DNA of 64,000 nt, taken from assembly GCA_040902585.1 (NCBI GenBank), contig JBBDXA010000130.1:1-64000 (forward strand), written 5' to 3'. The position numbers and the translations under genes were made by a program. This document shows positions 1-8,541 of the stretch, piece after piece. The stretch comes from JBBDXA01 sp040902585 (GTDB taxonomy: Bacteria; Planctomycetota; Phycisphaerae; Phycisphaerales; Phycisphaeraceae). Below the pieces are notes generated by a model. It saw only the letters and a program-made list of their open reading frames with translations, was not told the origin of the DNA and ran no database searches. Within the stretch, counting starts at the first letter, position 1, and the number at the start of each line of letters is the position of its first letter.

Positions 1-1917
1 GGCGAAGACATCCTGCCCGCGCAATTCTGCTTCGATCACGTCGCCTTCTGGCGCCACTCGCTGGCCGTCGCCGTCGCCGCTGAACGCATCGCTGCCGCCC
101 ATCCAGGCGATCAGACCATGAGGCCGGCCGACGCCTTCGTCTGCGGCCTGGTTCACGACATCGGCAAGCTCGCCCTCGAACGCGTCCTGCCCAAGAGCTA
201 CCAGCGTGTTATCGAACTCGTCGAGATCAACCAGGGCAACATCGCCCAGTTCGAACGCCGCATCGTCGGCATGGATCACCACACGGCCGGCAAACGCCTC
301 GCCGAGCAGTGGGAACTTCCGCACCTGATTCAGGATTGCATCTGGCTGCACGGTTCGAGTTACGAAACGGTTCCGCCGCTGCCGCATCGCCGCATGATCG
401 GCCTGATCGCACTGGCCGACCTGATCGCGCGCCAGCAACACGTGGGCTTCAGCGGCAATCTCTCCTTCCGCCAGCAGGTCGCGCCGCTCGTCGAACAACT
501 CAGCCTCGACCAGGCCAAAGTAGATGACGTCACGCACGATCTTCACGAGCTCGTCGCCGCCCGCGCAGCCGCCCTCGGCCTCGATGACACGCCTTCGCAA
601 GGCTCCTTCCTCCGCGCGATTCAGCAGGCCAACGAGATGCTCGGCCGGCTGAACAGCGCCCTGGCGCGGCGCAGTCAGCTCTGCACCCGTCAGCAGCAGG
701 TGCTCGAAACCATCGCCGCGTTTCACAACAGCGCGACCCCCGGCCGCAGCGTTGAAGATGTCATCACCACGGTGATTGACAGCGCCATCGGCGTGCTCGG
801 TTCCGGATATTACGGTGTGGTCTACCCGCTCGCGTCGCGCAGGCAGTGGCAGATCAATGCGTATCACGAAGGCCGGGTCGTGGGCAGTCACGTCATCGAC
901 CCGCCGCCCGGTGCACCTGATCTTTCCACGCTCGATCCGAATCATCCGGCGATGCTCAATCAGATGGGCATTCTTCCGTGGCTGGCGGATTATCTGGGCA
1001 ATGAAGTGGATGTCAGGCAAGTGCGCATGCTGCCTCTGGGCTGCGGCTGGGGCACCGCCGCGATCCTGCTGCACGATCGCCCCGTGCTCCCCGCCTGGCA
1101 ACTGCTCAGCGCGGTGACCAACACCTGGGGTGCCGCGATCGCCGCGGCCGCCCAGCATGAGGGCGCGCGACGCCTGGGCGAGCAACTCGCCGATGCCAAC
1201 CACGCGCTCGCCGAAGCGCAGGACCGATTGCTGCGAAACGAATCCATGGCACGCCTCGGCGAAATGGCCGGCGGCGCGGCTCATGAGATGAACAACCCGC
1301 TCGCGGTCATCAGCGGGCGCAGTCAGCTCCTGGCCCAGTCGCTGCCTGTCAACTCCGACGAGCAGAAGGCGGCGCAGACGATCGTGGCGCAGGCTCATCG
1401 GTTGAGTGATCTGATCACATCGCTTCGTCTGTATGCTGATCCGCCCAAGGCCACACGCCGGCCGACGGATATCGCCGCGCTGCTGGATGACACGGTCAAG
1501 CGACTGAGCAAGGGCCTGCCGCGCAACTTGCACTGCCCGATCAATCTTCAGGTGCGCAAGGAAATGCCCACCGTCTGGGTGGATGGCGAGCAGATTCGCC
1601 TCATCATTCTCGAACTGCTTACCAACGCGATCCAGGCTTCGCCCAGGACGGGCGTGCATCTGAGCGCACGCATCGATCCGGTGCGATCCGCGCTGGTGAT
1701 CCAGGTGACCGACGACGGCTCAGGCATGGATGCACACACCTTGGCGCACGCGATGGATCCCTTTTTCAGCGCTCGCGCCGCGGGGCGCGGCGTAGGCATG
1801 GGCCTGCCGCGTGCGGGGCAGTTCGCCGCCGCGCACGACGGCTCGATCGAGCTGCGCAGCACGGCCGGCGAAGGAACGCTGGCAACTGTCATCCTGCCAC
1901 TCGATTCGCATCGCTGA
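1..1917 (+). CDS. HDOD-GAF sensor histidine kinase (5' end outside window)
   Basis: The frame is open from base 1, so the gene starts upstream; 638 residues are visible. An HD/HDOD-type region comes first (HDIGK near visible residue 52, later DHH), then a GAF-like region (about 210-370), a short coiled coil and a histidine kinase core. The phosphoacceptor His is about residue 428 in GGAAHEMNNPLAV; the N box (LLTNAIQAS) is near 541, and DDGSGMD and GVGMGLP follow. No membrane segment is visible, so the kinase is probably cytosolic. HDOD domains often occur in signalling proteins without proven catalysis. The gene after it encodes a receiver-GAF protein, a plausible partner, although that receiver lacks the usual Asp. 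Function is inferred from domains; the signal is unknown. Confidence 0.9.
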   Translation, partial: GEDILPAQFCFDHVAFWRHSLAVAVAAERIAAAHPGDQTMRPADAFVCGLVHDIGKLALERVLPKSYQRVIELVEINQGNIAQFERRIVGMDHHTAGKRLAEQWELPHLIQDCIWLHGSSYETVPPLPHRRMIGLIALADLIARQQHVGFSGNLSFRQQVAPLVEQLSLDQAKVDDVTHDLHELVAARAAALGLDDTPSQGSFLRAIQQANEMLGRLNSALARRSQLCTRQQQVLETIAAFHNSATPGRSVEDVITTVIDSAIGVLGSGYYGVVYPLASRRQWQINAYHEGRVVGSHVIDPPPGAPDLSTLDPNHPAMLNQMGILPWLADYLGNEVDVRQVRMLPLGCGWGTAAILLHDRPVLPAWQLLSAVTNTWGAAIAAAAQHEGARRLGEQLADANHALAEAQDRLLRNESMARLGEMAGGAAHEMNNPLAVISGRSQLLAQSLPVNSDEQKAAQTIVAQAHRLSDLITSLRLYADPPKATRRPTDIAALLDDTVKRLSKGLPRNLHCPINLQVRKEMPTVWVDGEQIRLIILELLTNAIQASPRTGVHLSARIDPVRSALVIQVTDDGSGMDAHTLAHAMDPFFSARAAGRGVGMGLPRAGQFAAAHDGSIELRSTAGEGTLATVILPLDSHR

Positions 1918-2011
1918 TTGGTCGATAGCGAGTCAGGACGAGTGGGCAGTTGCGATTCAGAGCGTCGGTCCCGCGAGTTTGCTGATCGATCGGCTCTGTT
2001 TGGAGGGTCTT

Positions 2012-3091
2012 GTGACAGAGAACATTCAATCGACAATCAAGGCCCGCGCCAGGAGGAGACGGCGCAGGCCCTTCCGCGTGATGCTGGTCGATAACGACCC
2101 GCGCACGCGGGACGCCTTCACCTCGGCGATCACCGAACACCACACACATCAGATCGAGTTGATCCCCGTCGCATCCGTTCCCGAAGCCCGCAGGGTTCTG
2201 GAGAAGAGCCACATCGATCTCGTCGTTATCGAACCCACCATCTCCAGCGGCGCAGGCCTCGGCCTGGCGCAGGTCGTGGTGAAAGAACACAGCCCGACAC
2301 AGGCGATCGTGATGGCGGAGCTGGCGACATTTGAATCCGCCCTGGCGGCGATCCGGGCCGGCGCGACGGACCTGATCACCAAGCCCATCGTGCTGGGCGA
2401 ACTGAACGAGCGCGTGCAGCAGGCGATCGTGCGCAGCGAATCGGAAATGCGGAAGGAAGCCCGCGTCCGCCGCCTTCGCCGCGTCTGCAAAAAGCTAAAT
2501 GCCGCCCGCGAGGAAGTCTCCCAGCAGGTGGATATTCTCTGCAACGATCTGGTCACGGCGTATCAGGAACTGGCCGACCAGATGCACAACGTGGTGGAGA
2601 CCAGCGAGTTTGCCGCCCTGGTACGCAACGAGCTTGATCTTGAAAGACTCCTGCATCAGTCGCTCGAATTCATTCTCGAAAAAGTCGGCCCGACCAACGC
2701 AGCCATCTTTCTGCCCGTCACGGCTGACGAATTCACCCTCGGCGGCTACGTCAACTACGACTGTGCCGACGGCTCGCCTGAACTGCTCCTGAATCACCTG
2801 GCGGATGTGGTCGCGCCGCGCGCGGGTGAATCCGAAACAGCCATTCACATCACCGACAACGACACGCTCGCCGAGTGGATCGGCGATGACTCAGCCTATC
2901 TGACCGATTGTCACATGCTGGCTGTTCCGTGCTGGACGGAAAACGAAGTGCTGGCGGTGATGGTTCTGTTCCGCGACGGCGCGCAGCCGTTCAACGAAGA
3001 GATCACCAAGACCTGCGCCGCCATCGCGCCGCTGCTGGCGCAGTATTTAGGCAAGATCGTGCGCGTGCATCACCGCCATATGCAGGATTGA
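2012..3091 (+). CDS. Atypical receiver-GAF response regulator, acceptor Asp replaced by Glu
   Basis: I chose the GTG at 2012 because GGAGGG lies at 2002-2007, and the receiver begins soon after (VMLVDNDP). The frame is open further upstream but overlaps the kinase gene. The product is 359 residues: receiver (about 28-145), a basic helical linker likely to form a coiled coil, and a GAF-like domain (about 205-350). The aligned phosphoacceptor position reads VVIEPT, giving Glu74 instead of Asp; the signature Lys is kept (LITKPI, residue 124) and the usual Thr appears to be Ala. Asp-to-Glu changes can mimic phosphorylation, so this may be a constitutive or ligand-driven pseudo-receiver. There is no DNA-binding domain. 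It probably works with the preceding kinase. Confidence 0.85.
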   Translation: MTENIQSTIKARARRRRRRPFRVMLVDNDPRTRDAFTSAITEHHTHQIELIPVASVPEARRVLEKSHIDLVVIEPTISSGAGLGLAQVVVKEHSPTQAIVMAELATFESALAAIRAGATDLITKPIVLGELNERVQQAIVRSESEMRKEARVRRLRRVCKKLNAAREEVSQQVDILCNDLVTAYQELADQMHNVVETSEFAALVRNELDLERLLHQSLEFILEKVGPTNAAIFLPVTADEFTLGGYVNYDCADGSPELLLNHLADVVAPRAGESETAIHITDNDTLAEWIGDDSAYLTDCHMLAVPCWTENEVLAVMVLFRDGAQPFNEEITKTCAAIAPLLAQYLGKIVRVHHRHMQD

Positions 3092-3106
3092 TTCCCGCAA
3101 TCGCGG

Positions 3107-3219
3107 TTAGCGGTCGGGCCGAGTCCGCGAGGCCCACCCGTGGACGAGCTTTTACATGTTGATCTGTCTTTGTCGTGCGCCGCGGCAGGTGGGCCTCGCG
3201 AACTCGGCCCGACCGCTAA
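3107..3219. repeat. Inverted repeat pair, 32-base arms
   Basis: Arms 3107-3138 and 3188-3219 are reverse complements at 31 of 32 positions and flank a 49-base centre. The left arm begins TTAGCGGTCGGGCCGAGTC. A single copy of the same sequence lies at 5986-6016, so this is a dispersed family rather than only a terminator. It fills the gap between two convergent genes and could end transcription both ways, although no T tract follows. Confidence 0.9.
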
Positions 3220-3240
3220 ACGGGCGGAGTCTCATTTATT

Positions 3241-3504
3241 TCAAAGTTGCCCGCGCTTCGCTGCTTTGCGCAGGATGAAGAACGCCGCGCCGCCCATGGT
3301 GCCCAGCAGGGTGATCATGACGCCGAGCATCAGGTAGATCGCCCACGCGTAGCCTTGCGCCACGGTGGCGGTATCGCTCGCGCCATCAGGCAGGTTTTCC
3401 TTGCACCCGGGGCAGGCGTCAGCGAGAGAAGGGACGAGCAGCACGGCCACGAGAAGGGCGGCAGCGAAGAAGAAGTGGCGAGTTGAAGTCTGTCGTGAGT
3501 TCAT
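3241..3504 (-). CDS. Small exported membrane protein with CPGC motif
   Basis: The product is 87 residues. A hydrophobic signal-like segment (about 11-29) is followed at once by DACPGCKE (Cys31, Cys34), a linker and one transmembrane helix (about 53-77) ending in a basic tail (RKAAKRG). The Cys pair could bind a metal or be redox-active. Similar short CPxC plus membrane-helix proteins are, to my recollection, common in Planctomycetes and Verrucomicrobia, but I cannot assign a function. It lies downstream of the PDZ protein gene on the same strand, 25 bases away, and may be co-transcribed with it. Confidence 0.75.
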   Translation of the reverse strand: MNSRQTSTRHFFFAAALLVAVLLVPSLADACPGCKENLPDGASDTATVAQGYAWAIYLMLGVMITLLGTMGGAAFFILRKAAKRGQL

Positions 3505-3529
3505 GGCTTGTGCGAATGATTGTAGCAGA

Positions 3530-4228
3530 TCACCGCTCCTTCTCTTCTTTCGTCATCGCATCATGAAAGCCCAGCCAGGCCCGCTGGTAGCGGTCTTCCA
3601 GGCCGCCGGTGTTGTACATTAACCTGAGGGCGTTGTGGCTGGCGGTGGTGACGTTCACATCGAGCGTCTTGCCATCGCGCAGGATGGTGAACTGAGCGGT
3701 CTTGCCCGCGTCGATGCGCTGGATGCGGTCGCCGAACATCGTCGTGATCTGATCGCTGGTGATCCCCGGCGGAATCGGCTCTCCATCGATCGCCAGGATC
3801 AGATCGCCCGCCTCCAGCGTCGCGTAAGCAGGGAACCCCGGCAGCGTGCGCTTCACGATCACGGCTGATTTCCCCAGCTCCGGCATCTGGTCCGAGGTCA
3901 TCGGCGCGTGGGTCAGGCCCAGGGCCCCGCGCTGGGGATCTTCCTTGCCGAACTCCTGTTCGCGCATGCGGCGGACGAAGTGATGCCGGGCGATGGTCAT
4001 GAGCCGATGCTTCGCCTCCGCGCTGGAGGACGCCTGGTAAGCCCGCGCGATCTGCTGCGGCGTGAGCGTGTCATCGGCCAACAGCTTGCGCGTCACCGCC
4101 ACGCGCTTGGCAAAATCATCATCCTTCAGGGCGGCCATGTCGCCGGCGGTGACGTCAGCGCGGAGGGGGGTGATGAGCGCGAATAGGAGCAGCGCGGCCA
4201 GGGTTTTCAATCGCGTTTCTGTCAGCAT
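3530..4228 (-). CDS. Exported PDZ-domain protein
   Basis: The product is 232 residues when started at the ATG at 4228 (MLTETRLKTL), which puts the signal peptide at the N-terminus; an ATG at 4249 would add seven polar residues. The signal peptide ends near PLRAD. A helical region (about 35-85) precedes a PDZ-like domain (about 105-190) containing GALGL, LEAGDLILAIDGEPI and FTILRDGKTLDV. There is no protease domain, so it is probably a periplasmic binding or scaffold protein. It lies directly downstream of the secretin-like gene in the same orientation, which suggests a shared envelope role; the function itself is unknown. Confidence 0.8.
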   Translation of the reverse strand: MLTETRLKTLAALLLFALITPLRADVTAGDMAALKDDDFAKRVAVTRKLLADDTLTPQQIARAYQASSSAEAKHRLMTIARHHFVRRMREQEFGKEDPQRGALGLTHAPMTSDQMPELGKSAVIVKRTLPGFPAYATLEAGDLILAIDGEPIPPGITSDQITTMFGDRIQRIDAGKTAQFTILRDGKTLDVNVTTASHNALRLMYNTGGLEDRYQRAWLGFHDAMTKEEKER

Positions 4229-4261
4229 GGTCGTGTCTCGCTGGCACATGATAGCACCGCG

Positions 4262-5692
4262 CTACCACGGGAACGCGGCGTTTCTCTGGCGATCGTAGCT
4301 GTCTTCGCCGCTGGGAAGAATGATCGTCGGCTTCACCAGCAGGACCAGCACGCGGGCCGGGGCCTTGTCCGTCACGATCGTCTCGGTCACCAGCGATAGC
4401 GCGTTGCCTCCGGTGGCCGGGTCGAAGGTCTGTTTCACGCCGATGATCTTCCGCTCCTCCAGCGGCATCCAGATGAGCAGGGTGGCTTTGTCCGGCATGC
4501 CGGTCCGCGCCAGCGTCGCCATCGCGAAGCGTTCACTTGTCGCGTTTCCATCCGGGCCGCCCGCGTTGTTCAGTGCTTCATAGCGCATGTCTAGTCTCAG
4601 ATGCACATCCCGGCGATCCCGCGAAATGCTCGGCAACGCCCGCAGCGTGACGCCATCGTGAATCTGGAGCTTCGCCGTCGCCTCGGGTTGACCTTCCACA
4701 GGCAGCGTGAACGTGCGGAGCAGGGGCTTCTTCCCGTCGTACGTTCCGTTGTCCCGCACCTTCGGCTCGGCGATCATGCGCGGCAGGAAGCTCACCTGCT
4801 CGACTCCCTCAACCTTGTCGCTTCGGGTCAGGGGCGTTCACTGGCCGCGATCCATCTTCTGCGTGCTCAGCCTGAGAATCGCCGCGACATCGGGCGTCGC
4901 AATCGCGGTGTTGCCTTTCGTTTCAACGTCGTAGGCCTTGAGCACCTGCTTGAGACCGTCTTCAGGCCACTCCATCGCCTGGCATTCCAGGTAGACATCA
5001 AGGCCGCCTCGGCCCGCGCTCAACTGCCCCAGCAAGCGAAGACAGTCCTCGTGCATGCGCAGGGTCATGCCCAGCGTCAGGCACGTGCCATCGCGGGTGA
5101 TCTGCCAGCGCCGCCCGCCGTGAATGATCCAGTCCTTGCGGTCGCCGAGGACATCCACGACCAACTCCGCGAGCTGCGTCATCATCTCCGACTCAGGGTC
5201 GATCTCCACATCATCAAGCGCGTCCACCGGCTGCCGCGCACCGATGAGCGGCCTCAAGTCATAACGCCGCGTCACGAACGGCCCGGGATCGCGCTCTTCC
5301 AGCACGTGCAGCCCCGTCTCCGTCAGCGGCAACCAGTGATCGTCGCGGGCGAACAGCGACTGAATCACTTCAATCGCCACCGCATCCTTCGCCTTGAGCA
5401 TCACCTTCTGCTCCGGCTTCAGTGTCGCCTCCAGCCGTTTCCAATCGACGTGAATCATCACGCCTGTTTCATTGGCGAGCCGGACCAAAGCTTCATCGAG
5501 TCGGCATTCGACTGGTGCGAGGGTCACAGGGTTCAGCAGCTTTCGCCGCAGGGTGATGATGTGATCGAAATCTTCCGTGGGCGTTTCGTCGGCCTTCGTC
5601 GAGGCCGATGCGAGCGGCAGCGCGAAGAGGGCGGCGAGCAACCACAGGCTTGGCAGAAGGAATCGGGACAGCGCGGTGCGGCTTCGACTCAT
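4262..5692 (-). pseudogene. Secretin-like protein gene split by an in-frame TGA
   Basis: Two open stretches, 5692-4838 and 4837-4262, lie in the same frame and are separated only by a TGA at 4840-4838. The first encodes a signal peptide (start 5692, AAGGGAG seven bases upstream), an STN/secretin-N-like region (LDEALVRLANETGVMIHVDW) and RRYDLRPLI. The second resembles the C-terminal part of secretins (FLPRMIAEPKV, HDGVTLRALPSIS). The codons between the TGA and the first possible restart (GTG at 4795) still read like protein (TPLTRSDKVEGVEQ), so this was most likely one gene of about 475 codons. TGG to TGA would be the simplest change. Alternatives are a sequencing error, readthrough, or reinitiation at GTG 4795, which has GAGGGAG eight bases upstream. 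Confidence 0.75.
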
Positions 5693-5793
5693 CGCGGGGC
5701 TCCCTTGGTTTTGACTGTCGGTCTCGTGCCATGCGTCTGCTTTGAGAAGCACGGCAGAAGGAGTCACCTTCTACCCCTCTTCGCGGTGCGCCC

Positions 5794-5799
5794 TACAAT
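5794..5799 (+). promoter_or_regulatory. -10 box TACAAT, leaderless type
   Basis: TACAAT ends six bases before the ATG at 5806, so transcription should start at or next to the start codon. There is no Shine-Dalgarno sequence between them and no clear -35 box. Confidence 0.55.
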
Positions 5800-5805
5800 G
5801 CCCGC

Positions 5806-5973
5806 ATGGACTGGTTCGTCGATCTATTCAAAGAGTACGGCAGCACGGCGATCAGCATCGTCATCGGCGCGGTGGTGGTCATCATTTTCATCGCCATGAT
5901 GGACCGGCACAACACCGGCAGTTCATCCGCGAAAAAGACCGGCCGCAAGGATGGCAGCAACGACGAACATTGA
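5806..5973 (+). CDS. Small single-pass membrane protein
   Basis: This 55-residue frame starts MDWFVDLFKEYG, continues with one hydrophobic helix (about 15-33, ending IIFIAMMD) and closes with a polar, Lys-rich tail. Support comes from the near-perfect -10 box six bases before the ATG, the membrane-helix pattern and the lack of a competing gene. It is divergent from the secretin-like gene, whose start is 114 bases away. I do not recognise a family. The long antisense frame covering this region has no such support. Confidence 0.6.
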   Translation: MDWFVDLFKEYGSTAISIVIGAVVVIIFIAMMDRHNTGSSSAKKTGRKDGSNDEH

Positions 5974-5985
5974 TGCCCTCCCCGT

Positions 5986-6016
5986 TTAGCGGTCGGGCCG
6001 AGTCTGCGAGGCCCAC
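5986..6016 (+). repeat. Single copy of the 3107 repeat family
   Basis: These 31 bases match the left arm at 3107-3137 except for one base (T for C in the stretch after GCCGAGTC). Here the arm has no inverted partner nearby. It follows the stop codon of the small membrane protein by 12 bases. Confidence 0.85.
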
Positions 6017-6133
6017 TCGTGCCCGAACGCCTGTTTTCCCGCTCTGTAACAACCGGGAACACTCTCGCTCCCGCTGCGTCTGACCTGATATCGGTTGCTC
6101 CGACCTATTCCCCGCCTCCTTGCGGAGATTGCT

Positions 6134-8536
6134 ATGAATCCATTCCGTCTACTCGTTGCCTTGCTCATCCTTGCCGCGTTCAGCGGCGTTGCCCAGGCCG
6201 ACGGTTTCATCGTCGTGCATGATGTGGATCGCATCATCATTCATCCCCCGCATCCCCCGCATCCCCCGGTGCCGCCTCGCCCCTGGCCCAGGCCGGAGCC
6301 GCGGGTGTATCCGTTCGCCCCGCTTCAGGTCGAGTATCACCACGTCAACATCACCATCAAGGACCAGGTGGCGGTCACCGAGGTCGATCAGGTTTTCTTC
6401 AACCCCAACAACGCGCGACTTGAGGGCGAGTACATCTTCCCGCTGCCCAAGGGCGCGGAGATCGACAAGTTCTCGATGGACATCAACGGCAAGCAGCAGG
6501 AGGCGGAACTGCTCGACGCGGACAAGGCCCGCGCGATCTACACCGACATCGTCCGCAAGATGAAAGACCCCGCGCTGATGGAGTATGCCGACCGAGGCAT
6601 GTTCAAGGTCCGCATCTTCCCCATCGAGCCCAACAGCAAGAAGCAGATCAAGATCCGGTACACGCAGATCCTCAAGAGCGACAGCAACCTCGTCGGCTAC
6701 ACGTATCCGCTCAACACGGAGAAGTTCAGCTCCTCGCTCATCAAGGAAGTCTCGGTTAAATGCACGATCGATTCGCAGCATCCGATCAAAACCGTCTACT
6801 CGCCCAGTCACAAGGTCGAAGTCAACCGCAAAGGCGACGGCCAGGCGGTCATCGGCTGGGAAGTGAAAAACGCCAAGCCTGATACCGACTTCCAGATTTT
6901 CTACTCCGTGCAGCCGCAGCAGAAGGGCGATATCGCGGCGAGCCTGCTCGCTTACAACGATGGCTCGAAGGACGGAGGGCATTTCATGCTCTTCATCTCG
7001 CCGGGCAAAGTGGCCAAGAAGCAGGTTGCGAAAAAGGACATCGTCTTCGTGCTCGACACTTCCGGCTCCATGGCCGGCGAGAAGATGGAACAGGCTCGTC
7101 GCGCTTTGAAGTTCTGCATTGAAAACTTGAATGATGGCGATCGCTTTGAAGTGATCCGTTTCTCCACCGAAGCGGAAGGCCTATTTGGCGGCATGACCGA
7201 AGTGAACAAGGCGGCCCGCGTCAAGGCCACCGAGTTCGCGGACAGCTTGAAGCCCATCGGCGGCACCGCCATCGAAGAAGCCCTCATCGCCGCGGTGAAG
7301 ACCATCGGCACGCCCGACAAAGGCAAGCCGGCGATGATTATTTTCCTCACCGATGGTCGCCCGACCATCGGCACCACCGATGAAAACCAGATCATGGCTG
7401 CGGTGAAGAAGCAAGTCGGCGACAACACCGTGCGCATCTTCAGCTTCGGCGTGGGCACCGACATCAACACGCACCTGCTGGACAAGATCACCGAAGAGAC
7501 CAAGGCCGCCAGCCAGTATGTGCTGCCGACCGAAGACATCGAGGTGAAAGTCTCCAGTTTCTTCGGCAAGATCAGCAACCCGGTGCTGGCGAATGTCGAG
7601 TTCAAGGTGCAGGGCGATGTGCGCGTGACGCAGGTCTACCCTTCGCCGCTGCCTGATGTCTTCAGCGGGGATCAGGTCATCGTCATGGGTCGGTTCGCCG
7701 CCAAGGACTCGAGCGCGAAGACCGACGCGGCCATCCAGCTTGAAGGCTATGTCGATGGCAAGAAGAAGACGTTCACGTATGAAGTCTCGTTCCCGTCGAA
7801 GGACACGGACAATGCCTTCGTGCCGCGACTGTGGGCGACGCGTCGCGTGGGTTACCTGCTCGATCAGATTCGTCTGCACGGCGAGAGCGGCGAGGTGAAG
7901 GAGGAAGTCACGCGGCTGGCCAAGCAGTACGGCATCGTCACGCCTTACACGAGTTACCTGATTCTGGAAGATGAGGCGAAGGGTCCGCAGAATGCGCCGC
8001 GATTATCGCATGTCGATCCTTCCAGGCCGCCCTCAGCGAATCGCGATCGCGAACTGCGAGAAGAGGCGGGCGCGGCATTCGACCGGTTCAAGGAAGACAA
8101 GAGCGGCGACGGCGCGGTCGGCGCCGCCAAGGCGGGCGAAGCACTCAAGCAGGCGAACACCGCTTCGGACCTGAACGATGCCGATCAGGCGGCGCGTCGC
8201 GGCATCATCGCCAACGCCCGGCCCGGCAGCCCGCTCGCCGATGCGTTCGGACGGAAGAGCGAAGAGGGCGGCGGCGGTGATGGCAAATACCGCGGCGGTC
8301 TGCACGTCACCGAGTACGTCGCCGGCCGGACCTTCTACTTCAACGGCACCGCCTGGATCGACAGCCTCGCCAGCGACAAGGCGCTCGCGGACATCAAGCC
8401 CGTGAAAGTGAAGTTCGGTTCCGATGAATACTTTGATCTCCTCGTCAAGCACAAGGACGCGGGCAAGTGGTTCGCCCTTGGTACGCAGGTGACCCTCGTG
8501 CTCGATGGCAAGGTGTATGAAGTGACCCGTGAGTGA
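6134..8536 (+). CDS. Exported VIT and von Willebrand factor A domain protein
   Basis: The start at 6134 has GGAG seven bases upstream and begins a clear signal peptide (MNPFRLLVALLILAAFSGVAQA); 800 residues. A His/Pro-rich linker (HPPHPPHPPVPPRPWPRP, about 35-60) precedes a VIT domain (about 70-200, with EGEYIFPLPKGAEIDKF). The vWA domain follows (about 300-480) with an intact MIDAS: DTSGS (Asp308), GGTAIEEAL and LTDGRPTIG. The C-terminal part ends with a charged low-complexity region and a short domain. VIT-vWA proteins bind metal-dependent protein ligands at the cell surface. It is followed six bases later by an FKBP-like gene, so the two are probably co-transcribed. Confidence 0.9.
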   Translation: MNPFRLLVALLILAAFSGVAQADGFIVVHDVDRIIIHPPHPPHPPVPPRPWPRPEPRVYPFAPLQVEYHHVNITIKDQVAVTEVDQVFFNPNNARLEGEYIFPLPKGAEIDKFSMDINGKQQEAELLDADKARAIYTDIVRKMKDPALMEYADRGMFKVRIFPIEPNSKKQIKIRYTQILKSDSNLVGYTYPLNTEKFSSSLIKEVSVKCTIDSQHPIKTVYSPSHKVEVNRKGDGQAVIGWEVKNAKPDTDFQIFYSVQPQQKGDIAASLLAYNDGSKDGGHFMLFISPGKVAKKQVAKKDIVFVLDTSGSMAGEKMEQARRALKFCIENLNDGDRFEVIRFSTEAEGLFGGMTEVNKAARVKATEFADSLKPIGGTAIEEALIAAVKTIGTPDKGKPAMIIFLTDGRPTIGTTDENQIMAAVKKQVGDNTVRIFSFGVGTDINTHLLDKITEETKAASQYVLPTEDIEVKVSSFFGKISNPVLANVEFKVQGDVRVTQVYPSPLPDVFSGDQVIVMGRFAAKDSSAKTDAAIQLEGYVDGKKKTFTYEVSFPSKDTDNAFVPRLWATRRVGYLLDQIRLHGESGEVKEEVTRLAKQYGIVTPYTSYLILEDEAKGPQNAPRLSHVDPSRPPSANRDRELREEAGAAFDRFKEDKSGDGAVGAAKAGEALKQANTASDLNDADQAARRGIIANARPGSPLADAFGRKSEEGGGGDGKYRGGLHVTEYVAGRTFYFNGTAWIDSLASDKALADIKPVKVKFGSDEYFDLLVKHKDAGKWFALGTQVTLVLDGKVYEVTRE

Positions 8537-8541
8537 ATCTC

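Noticed and set aside
4262..4795. A separate small gene starting at GTG 4795
   Set aside because: It has a fair Shine-Dalgarno-like site but is in the same frame as the upstream gene, and the codons between the TGA and the GTG look coding; a split single gene is simpler.
4838..4840. Selenocysteine decoding of the in-frame TGA
   Set aside because: I see no convincing hairpin just downstream in the mRNA and no Cys/Sec-type redox motif around the position.
5724..5762. Degenerate copy of the 52499-52532 hairpin
   Set aside because: It shares CGTGCC and CTGCTTTGAGAAGCA-like text but does not form the same stem; similarity is too weak.
4601..5899. Long plus-strand frame antisense to the secretin-like gene
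   Set aside because: It is Arg/His/Gln-rich with no domain or signal peptide, as expected for a shadow in GC-rich DNA; the minus-strand frames have a signal peptide, Shine-Dalgarno site and secretin motifs.
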